NCBI GenBank assembly: GCA_947089425.1
Contig: CAMUKG010000004.1
Location: forward strand, 62,001-126,000
DNA length: 64,000 nucleotides
Direction: 5' to 3'
Source of the DNA: an uncultured Clostridia bacterium
GTDB taxonomy: Bacteria; Bacillota; Clostridia; Christensenellales; Pumilibacteraceae
Shown here: positions 57,813 through 64,000 of the stretch, in pieces
How positions within the stretch are numbered: the stretch's first letter is position 1
Layout: each line of letters begins with the position of its first letter
The notes under the pieces: generated by a model
The model's input: the letters and a program-made list of their open reading frames with translations, nothing else
Databases searched by the model: none
What the model was told of the DNA's origin: nothing
Position numbers and translations under genes: made by a program

Positions 57813-58676
57813 ATGAAAAAAATTCTCGTTACAGGCGGAAGCGGATTTATAGGTCTTAATTTTATAGGCGCGTACAAGAAAAAGTACGATATTGTTTCTC
57901 CCGCTTCGGAAGAGACCGACCTTACGCGTTATGACGATGTGAAAAAGCTTTTCGAAGCGAATAAGTTTGACGCCGTGCTTCACATTGCGGGTATGCGCGA
58001 TATTATGAGCGACGCGCCTATGTGTGCCGACGACCTCTTGACTTTTAAAAACGTTCAGTATGCCGCCGTTTTGAGCGGCGTAAAAAAACTGCTCGTGGTA
58101 GGCGACGCGTCCGACCTCGACACAAGCCGTTCGCTTGAAAACGCTACGGAAGACGCTTTCGGGGAATCGGTGCCTTTAGCGGGTTACGGGCTTGGAAGAT
58201 ACCTTATTCATAAGCTTGCGAGCAAAGACAAAATCAGCACCGTGCTCAGATTTTTCGACGTGTACGGCGCGGGAGCGTCGGTTGAAGAGGGGCGACCTCT
58301 CGAAATACTGTCTCACGCCGTAATCGGTAAAAAGCAAATCGAAGTTCCCGTAAACAAAGAGTTTTCAACTATTTACGTTGAGGACGCTTGCAAAATTATT
58401 TCCATGTTTATAGACAACGACTACGAAAAAGGAATTTATAACGTGGCGTCGCCCGTTTCCATAAAACTCGGCGACTTTGCGAGAAAAGCAAAATCTTACG
58501 CCAAAAAGGACGGGAGAGAGATTGCGGTTTCGGTGGGAGAAGAAAACGGAATTTTCACCGCCGACATATCGAAACTTCTCGCGGCGCTCGGTTCGTTTAA
58601 GTTCACAGCTCATTCAACCGGCATAACCAAAACGCTAGACTACTGCAAAAGCCATAAATCGCTTTTGAGAGGCTAA
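57813..58676 (+). CDS. NAD-dependent epimerase/dehydratase (extended SDR)
   Basis: A 287-residue extended short-chain dehydrogenase. The Rossmann motif is VTGGSGFIG at residues 6-14; the strand motif VLHIAG is present. At the catalytic YxxxK position there is YGLGR, with Arg instead of Lys, so activity may be altered or absent. The C-terminal part (STIYVEDACKIISMFI, GIYNVASPVSIKLGDFA) is typical of sugar nucleotide epimerases. GGAGG 8 bp before the ATG; co-directional with glnS and the HAD gene. Confidence 0.85.
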   Translation: MKKILVTGGSGFIGLNFIGAYKKKYDIVSPASEETDLTRYDDVKKLFEANKFDAVLHIAGMRDIMSDAPMCADDLLTFKNVQYAAVLSGVKKLLVVGDASDLDTSRSLENATEDAFGESVPLAGYGLGRYLIHKLASKDKISTVLRFFDVYGAGASVEEGRPLEILSHAVIGKKQIEVPVNKEFSTIYVEDACKIISMFIDNDYEKGIYNVASPVSIKLGDFARKAKSYAKKDGREIAVSVGEENGIFTADISKLLAALGSFKFTAHSTGITKTLDYCKSHKSLLRG

Positions 58677-58685
58677 GGAAGTAAA

Positions 58686-59327
58686 ATGAATTACGGCGTT
58701 ATATTCGACGTGGACGGCACATTGTTCGATACGGGAAGCGGCATAAAATCTTGCGTGCGCGAAGTTGTGCAAGACTTGGGAATGCCTCCCATAGACGAAG
58801 CGAAACTCGATTTGTTCATAGGTCCGTCGCTCTTTCACAGTTTTACCGTGACGGCGGGATTCGACGAAAAAACCGCCGAAAAAGCAATCGAGGCATACCG
58901 CAAAATTTACGCCGAAAAAGGACTTTTCGATTCGCACCCTTACAGCGGAGTGCCCGAAATGCTCGCTCTTCTCGCGGAAGATAATTACGCGCTGTCGGTA
59001 GCGTCGAGCAAACCGCTCGTTATGGTTGAAAAGCTTTTGGAGCACAACGGGCTGAGAAAATATTTTGCAAAAGTTTGCGCGCCCGACTATGCTCGCAAAG
59101 GAAGCGACAAATCCGAACTCGTGAGAGCCGCATGCGTCGCCGAAAAAAGCGTTATGGTGGGAGACACTCATTTCGATATAGACGGAGCGCACGGCGCGGG
59201 TATAAAGGCTGCGGGCGTTACATACGGCTACGGAAAAGAAGAGAGCCTCGCGGGCGCCGACGGCTTGGCTCGCTCGGCGAGCGAGGTGCCGCCTCTCGTC
59301 AAAAAATTATTGAAGCGTCAGTATTGA
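58686..59327 (+). CDS. HAD-family hydrolase (phosphoglycolate-phosphatase-like)
   Basis: A 213-residue HAD phosphatase: nucleophile motif FDVDGTLFDTG at residues 7-17, cap domain about 18-90, motif II SVASSKP near 101, conserved Lys in RKGSDKSELV, and motif IV MVGDTHFDIDGA near 157. It closely resembles Gph/PpaX-type enzymes that remove phosphate from small metabolites. It starts 9 bp after the epimerase gene. Confidence 0.92.
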   Translation: MNYGVIFDVDGTLFDTGSGIKSCVREVVQDLGMPPIDEAKLDLFIGPSLFHSFTVTAGFDEKTAEKAIEAYRKIYAEKGLFDSHPYSGVPEMLALLAEDNYALSVASSKPLVMVEKLLEHNGLRKYFAKVCAPDYARKGSDKSELVRAACVAEKSVMVGDTHFDIDGAHGAGIKAAGVTYGYGKEESLAGADGLARSASEVPPLVKKLLKRQY

Positions 59328-59368
59328 AAAAACAATTAAATCAAAACACTGAAAAGAGGAATTACAAA

Positions 59369-61165
59369 GTGAAAACCGAAAAACAAATTACGTCCGATAG
59401 CTTGCGCAAAATGTGGCTTGAATTTTATAAGGAAAAAGGACATGCCGTCATTCCGTCGGCGTCGCTCATTCCCGAAAACGACCCCACAGTGTTGTTTACC
59501 ACTGCGGGAATGCACCCGCTTGTGCCGTATCTTTTGGGAGAGCCGCACCCTGCTGGCACTCGCCTTGCCGACGTTCAAAAATGCGTGCGCACGGGCGATA
59601 TAGACGAAGTGGGCGACAACAGCCATTGCACATTTTTCGAAATGCTCGGCAATTGGAGCTTGGGCGATTACTTTAAGCAAGACATGATAAAGTGGAGCTA
59701 CGAGTTTCTCACGTCCGACAAATATTTGGGGCTGTCGCCAGATAATCTTGCGGTGTCGGTGTTCGCGGGCGACGCCGACTGCCCGCGCGACGAGGAGAGC
59801 GCACAGCTTTGGCACGACTGCGGTATAAAGAAAGAGCACATTTTCTATTTGCCCAAAGAGAACAACTGGTGGGGACCTGCGGGCAAAACCGGACCTTGCG
59901 GACCGGACACCGAAATGTTTATATTGCGCGGCGAGCCTTGTTCGCCCGATTGCAATCCCGCGTGCGATTGCGGACATTATCTTGAAATTTGGAACGACGT
60001 GTTCATGCAATACAACAAAACCGCCGACGGAAAATTCGAGCCGCTATCTCGCCGAAACGTTGACACGGGCATGGGATTAGAGCGCACTCTCTGCATTTTG
60101 CAAAAGAAAGAAAGCGTGTACGAAACGGATTTGTTCGTGCCCATAATCGCGGCAATAGAATCGCTTTGCGGCAAAAAATACGGCGCGAATAAAGAAGACA
60201 CCCGCGCCATGCGCATTATCGCCGACCACGTTCGCACGTCGGTGTTTATGCTCGGCGACGAAAAAGGCGTTGTGCCGTCGAACGTTGACCAAGGATATAT
60301 TTTGCGCAGACTTTTGCGCCGAGCCATTCGCTATATAAAACAGCTCGGAATGGAAAAGGGCGACATAGTGAAAGTTGCGGAAGCGGTTATAGAAAGATAT
60401 AAAGACGCGTATCCCGAACTCGTTGCGGGTAGCGAAAAAATACGCGACGAAATCGCGCGCGAAGAGGAGCGGTTCGAAAAGACGCTCGCGTCGGGTATGC
60501 GTGAGTTCGAAAAGCTTTGCGGCTATCTTGTGGGCGACACCGTTTCGGGCAAGGCGTGCTTTAAACTGTACGACACCTACGGTTTTCCCATCGAAATGAC
60601 AGAAGAACTTGCCGCCGAGCGCGGGCTTAAAATAAATCGCGCCGACTTTGAAAAGCTTTTCGAAGAGCACCGCCAAAAGAGTCATGCGGGCGCCGAGCAA
60701 CGTTTTAAGGGCGGGCTTGCCGACAACACCGAAGCTACGGCACGGCTTCACACGGCGACGCACCTAATGCACCGCGCGCTTAAAACCGTTTTGCACGACG
60801 AGAACGTGAACCAAAAGGGAAGCAATATCACGGCGGAGCGCTTGCGTTTCGACTTTACTTTCGGGCGCGCTCTCACGCCCGAAGAAGTCGCCGAAGTGGA
60901 AAAGCTCGTTAACGAAGCTATCGCTGCCGACGTTCCCGTCGTGTGCGAGGAAATGACTGTGGAAGAAGCCAAAAAAGCGGGCGCCGTAGGATTGTTCGCG
61001 TCTAAATACGGCGAAAAAGTGAAAGTATATACTATGGGCAAATTCAGCAAAGAAATTTGCGGAGGTCCTCATGCCGCTCGCACGGGAGAGCTCGGGCACT
61101 TTAAAATAGTTAAAGAGCAATCTTCGTCGGCGGGCGTCAGAAGAATAAAGGCAGTGCTCGATTGA
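59369..61165 (+). CDS. alaS: Alanyl-tRNA synthetase without the C-terminal C-Ala domain
   Basis: Class II synthetase of 598 residues; usual bacterial AlaS is about 875. Catalytic core FTTAGMHPLVPYLLGEPHPAG and GDNSHCTFFEMLGNWSLGDYF; editing domain with the zinc ligands HTATHLMH and CGGPHA. The protein stops right after the SAD part of the editing domain, so the DHHA1/C-Ala oligomerisation domain is missing; the stop is clean and overlaps the next gene, so this is not a frameshift visible here. GTG start with AGAGGA 8 bp before; longer upstream frames run through the HAD gene. Confidence 0.93.
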   Translation: MKTEKQITSDSLRKMWLEFYKEKGHAVIPSASLIPENDPTVLFTTAGMHPLVPYLLGEPHPAGTRLADVQKCVRTGDIDEVGDNSHCTFFEMLGNWSLGDYFKQDMIKWSYEFLTSDKYLGLSPDNLAVSVFAGDADCPRDEESAQLWHDCGIKKEHIFYLPKENNWWGPAGKTGPCGPDTEMFILRGEPCSPDCNPACDCGHYLEIWNDVFMQYNKTADGKFEPLSRRNVDTGMGLERTLCILQKKESVYETDLFVPIIAAIESLCGKKYGANKEDTRAMRIIADHVRTSVFMLGDEKGVVPSNVDQGYILRRLLRRAIRYIKQLGMEKGDIVKVAEAVIERYKDAYPELVAGSEKIRDEIAREEERFEKTLASGMREFEKLCGYLVGDTVSGKACFKLYDTYGFPIEMTEELAAERGLKINRADFEKLFEEHRQKSHAGAEQRFKGGLADNTEATARLHTATHLMHRALKTVLHDENVNQKGSNITAERLRFDFTFGRALTPEEVAEVEKLVNEAIAADVPVVCEEMTVEEAKKAGAVGLFASKYGEKVKVYTMGKFSKEICGGPHAARTGELGHFKIVKEQSSSAGVRRIKAVLD

Positions 61166-61896
61166 TAAGACTTATATATTCGTATGTTAAAAGCGCGGTA
61201 GTGTTTTCGGTTATGCTCGCCGTAATTGCGGCGGGTGCGGTAGGCGTATGCGTTTTTACCGAAAGCAAAGCCGACCTTGCCATTCGCCTTACGGGGCTCG
61301 CTCTGTTCGCCGTAGCGGTATACGTTGTTTCGTGCGTTCAGGCGCTCAAATCGATTTCGGACGAAATACGCCTCGCTAACGACGATTGCAACGTGGAAAA
61401 ACTTAACGCGCGTTTGAAAAAGCTAATTAGGCGCGCGGCTTTCGGAAAGGTGAAAGCGAGCATATTGCTCGAATACGCCGACACGCTTATATATTTGGGC
61501 AAAGCGAAAGAAGCGGAAGCGGCGGTGTCGGACGCAATAATAGCGGGCAAAGACAGCGCTAAGGGCGATGCGGCGGTTTGCTTTTGCAAGATTTTTTTTC
61601 TTGCGAACGACCGCGAATATTTTGAAAAATATTACGATAAAGCGATTGAAAAATTGAACGGTCGAATAAACGCGAAAAGCAAAAATCGCGAGGCTTCGGA
61701 TTGCGCCGCAGTGCTCGCGGCTGCTCTGCAAGCTATGAATTTAAGTTTTAACGGCAACGTCGATTCGGCTGTGAAAAAACTCGACTGCATTTCGACGCTC
61801 GCAACGAATTTGCAAAAGAAAAATACAGAGGCTCTCAAAAATTATATTTTGAACGTGCGTGACGAAATAAAACGGGTGAACGAGACGAACGAATAA
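61162..61896 (+). CDS. Membrane protein with TPR-like helical domain
   Basis: A 244-residue protein. Two membrane spans at the N-terminus (VVFSVMLAVIAAGAVGVCVF and LTGLALFAVAVYVVSCV), then a soluble helical part with repeats in the style of TPRs (ILLEYADTLIYLGKAKEAEA, ASDCAAVLAAALQAMNLSFN). The TTG start overlaps the alaS stop (TTGA). No function can be given. Confidence 0.7.
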   Translation: MIRLIYSYVKSAVVFSVMLAVIAAGAVGVCVFTESKADLAIRLTGLALFAVAVYVVSCVQALKSISDEIRLANDDCNVEKLNARLKKLIRRAAFGKVKASILLEYADTLIYLGKAKEAEAAVSDAIIAGKDSAKGDAAVCFCKIFFLANDREYFEKYYDKAIEKLNGRINAKSKNREASDCAAVLAAALQAMNLSFNGNVDSAVKKLDCISTLATNLQKKNTEALKNYILNVRDEIKRVNETNE

Positions 61897-62068
61897 TTTT
61901 TCAAGAAACGTTTTGCGGTGGAGCGATTGTGTCAAAATGTGTGAGAAGTGACAACAAAACACACGGTAATGTCACCACAAGCGCAGTCGCGGGGTCTATA
62001 TAAAGCGAAATGACAAGTAGTGAGCGGGTTTTCGACATAACCCTATAAAAAAAGTAACAAAACAAAAA

Positions 62069-62100
62069 AGTTTCCGAAAATCCATTTCGGAAACTTTTTT
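62069..62100. terminator. Bidirectional terminator between the alaS operon and leuS
   Basis: Perfect 11-bp stem AGTTTCCGAAA/TTTCGGAAACT (62069-62079, 62085-62095) with A-tract before and T-tract after. Confidence 0.88.
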
Positions 62101-62121
62101 TGTTGTTGCGCTTGTTTTAAT

Positions 62122-63999
62122 TTAAACTATTAAATTGAGGAGTCTGCCACGAATATAAATGGCTTTTTTTACCGTCTTGCCGTCGAGCGCCGCAATCACG
62201 TTTTCGTCGTCGAGCGCCGCGTTTTTAGCCGTCGTTTCGTCGGCTTCGCTCGGCACTCTTATGCGAGCTTTGAGTTTGCTGTTTATTTGAACGGCTATTT
62301 CGAGCTCGTCTTTAATGAGCGCTTTCTCGTCGCACACGGGGTATCGCTTATTAAACACGCTTCCTTTGCCGCCCGTGAGTTCGTGAAGCTCTTCGCACAC
62401 GTGAGGGCAAAAAGGCGCAAGCAACTTAATGAGTTCGGTTGAGACGTAACGCAAATACGCATAGTTGCTATTGCTTGCCGCTTCGTATTTATACATTGCG
62501 TTCACAAGCTCCATGAGCCGCGCGATAGCCGTGTTAAACGAGAATGTTTCGAAGTCGGCGCTAACCGCTTTAATGCAGTAGTTGAGAGCGTAGGCAAGCT
62601 CTTTGTCGGCGCCGCTTTGTGCGGCGGAGGTTGCTTTTTTCGCTTCCGAATGAGATTTTAGCACTATGCGTTCCACTCGGTCGAGGAATTTTGCAATCGA
62701 CTTTATTCCGTCGTCGCTCCATGCGCCGCCTTCGGTGAAAGCGAACCTAAACATCAAATACATGCGGAAAACGTCGGAACCGTATTCGTCGACATAGGTG
62801 TCGGGATTTATAACGTTGCCGCGATTTTTGCTCATTTTAAAGCCGTCGGGTCCGAGTATCAAACCTTGATGCACGAGCGACGTGAACGGCTCGTCGAATT
62901 TGACGTAGCCCATATCGCGCAACGCTTTCGCGATAAACCGAGCGTATAGCAGGTGCATGCAGGCATGTTCGGCGCCGCCAACGTATTTATCGACGGGAAG
63001 CATTTTGTTTATCAGAGCGGGGTTAAAAGCCGCTTTTTCGTTTTTGTTGTCGGGATACCTCAAATAATACCAACTCGAACATACAAATGTGTCGAGAGTG
63101 TCGGGGTCACGCTTCGCGGGTTTGCCGCACACGGGGCAAACCGTGTTCATAAATTCGTCGCTTTTGCGTAGGGGCGACGCACCGTCGGGAGTGAAGTTTA
63201 CGTTATAGGGGAGAGTTACGGGCAAATCTTTTTCGGGCACGGGCACGGCTCCGTGTTCGGGGCAGTGGATAATGGGAATGGGAGTTCCCCAATAGCGCTG
63301 GCGCGACACCGACCAATCGCGCAAACGGTAATTCACTTTTTTGCCGCCTTTGCCGATTTTGCTCAAATGCTCTTGAATTTTAGCCGTCGCATCTTTCGTT
63401 TTTAGTCCGTCGAATATGTCGCTGTTTTCGGTTACGCCGTGTTCGCAATACGGAAGCTCGCTTTGTTCGCCGCTTTCCGCTTTTATTACGCGTTTTACGG
63501 GAAGTCCGTATTTTTTCGCAAACGCGAAGTCGCGCTCGTCGTGCGCGGGCACGCCCATAACCGCGCCCGTGCCGTAAGTTCCCAAGCAGTAGTCCGCTAT
63601 CCAAACGGGAATTTTTTCGCCGCTTATAGGGTGAATGCAATACGCTCCCGTGAATACTCCCGTCTTTTCGCGCGCCGACGAAAGCCTATCTATGTCGCTC
63701 GCCTTAGCGGTTTCCGCTCTGTACGCATCCACAGCCGCTTTTTGCTCGGGCGTTGTAATTTCGGCAACGAGCGCTTTTTCGGGCGCGAGCACAACATACG
63801 ATACGCCCATAAGCGTGTCGGCGCGAGTGGTGAAAACCGTTATGCCGTCTTTTCTTCCGGGAAGGTCGAACGTGATTTCGCTTCCTTCGCTTCGACCTAT
63901 CCAGTTTCTTTGCATCGTTTTGGTCTTTTCGGGCCAGTCGAGCGAATCGAGTTTTTCGAGCAGTTCGTCGGCATATTCGGTGATTTTGAAAAACCACTG
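62122..63999 (-). CDS. leuS: Leucyl-tRNA synthetase, 3' part (runs off the window)
   Basis: The C-terminal 625 residues of LeuS on the minus strand; the reading frame is open to the window edge ([20 protein letters not shown] before [12 protein letters not shown]). Present are the editing domain ([35 protein letters not shown]), the zinc or zinc-like CPVCGKP, the KMSKS loop FKMSKNRGN (with Asn as the last residue, common in LeuS) and the anticodon-binding domain. The HIGH motif lies outside. No Lon or other insertion seen. Confidence 0.96.
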   Translation of the reverse strand, partial: QWFFKITEYADELLEKLDSLDWPEKTKTMQRNWIGRSEGSEITFDLPGRKDGITVFTTRADTLMGVSYVVLAPEKALVAEITTPEQKAAVDAYRAETAKASDIDRLSSAREKTGVFTGAYCIHPISGEKIPVWIADYCLGTYGTGAVMGVPAHDERDFAFAKKYGLPVKRVIKAESGEQSELPYCEHGVTENSDIFDGLKTKDATAKIQEHLSKIGKGGKKVNYRLRDWSVSRQRYWGTPIPIIHCPEHGAVPVPEKDLPVTLPYNVNFTPDGASPLRKSDEFMNTVCPVCGKPAKRDPDTLDTFVCSSWYYLRYPDNKNEKAAFNPALINKMLPVDKYVGGAEHACMHLLYARFIAKALRDMGYVKFDEPFTSLVHQGLILGPDGFKMSKNRGNVINPDTYVDEYGSDVFRMYLMFRFAFTEGGAWSDDGIKSIAKFLDRVERIVLKSHSEAKKATSAAQSGADKELAYALNYCIKAVSADFETFSFNTAIARLMELVNAMYKYEAASNSNYAYLRYVSTELIKLLAPFCPHVCEELHELTGGKGSVFNKRYPVCDEKALIKDELEIAVQINSKLKARIRVPSEADETTAKNAALDDENVIAALDGKTVKKAIYIRGRLLNLIV

Positions 64000-64000
64000 A

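Noticed and set aside
59075-59368. N-terminal extension of alaS
   Set aside because: The extra 98 codons lie within the HAD phosphatase gene in another frame and are arginine-rich shadow sequence; AGAGGA and GTG 59369 mark the start.

Overview
The window reads as a chromosomal segment of an anaerobic, endospore-lineage Firmicute (class Clostridia), probably an uncultured gut-type organism of mid GC content. The evidence is a pyruvate:ferredoxin oxidoreductase, formate-tetrahydrofolate ligase, DnaD/DnaI-type primosome genes, three sporulation modules (spmAB, a spoIIQ-like gene with a sigma-F-like promoter, bofA) and Firmicute-type -35/-10 and Shine-Dalgarno signals. Species cannot be named from the sequence alone.

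Region 1 (1-8.3 kb) is the distal part of a catabolic bacterial microcompartment (BMC) locus: a zinc alcohol dehydrogenase cut by the window edge, four hexameric shell genes, pduL, a pentameric vertex gene, a PduS-like flavo-Fe/S protein, a tandem-domain shell gene and a DeoR-type regulator. The aldehyde dehydrogenase and signature enzyme must lie upstream, outside the window; the gene order resembles sugar-phosphate-aldolase (fucose/rhamnose) type loci. Immediately after it come a ParA-type ATPase with its own promoter and a 69-residue basic, disordered protein: a candidate compartment-positioning pair.

Region 2 (8.3-26.3 kb) is mostly housekeeping: malQ, a possibly leaderless GNAT gene, tRNA-Arg(ACG), an HMGL-like aldolase, an AT-rich scar with a 43-residue HTH protein and gene debris, trpB2, spmAB, a membrane protein with a long charged helix, metG-tatD-radical SAM, a beta-helix protein, PFOR and glutamate dehydrogenase.

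Region 3 (26.4-29.6 kb) carries two candidate phase-variation devices. A DUF975 membrane protein has a promoter whose 17-bp spacer contains nine consecutive G/C pairs. Next to it a tyrosine recombinase is followed by a 119-bp segment bounded by perfect 19-bp inverted repeats; the segment holds a promoter pointing at a BspA-like leucine-rich-repeat lipoprotein. Inverting the segment would turn that promoter away and would also remove the recombinase stop codon.

Region 4 (29.6-64 kb) is core genome: dnaI/dnaD, sbcDC, an ACT/UPF0210 pair, pepF, typA, dnaB, spoIIQ, proS, bofA, metK-recD2, a YacL-like protein with a degenerate PIN domain, an MFS-like protein, fhs, glnS, an epimerase, a HAD phosphatase, a short alaS and the 3' part of leuS. 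Small palindromic repeats recur between genes at 5.5, 33.3 and 38.4 kb. No CRISPR array, rRNA, insertion sequence, T-box or recognisable riboswitch was found.
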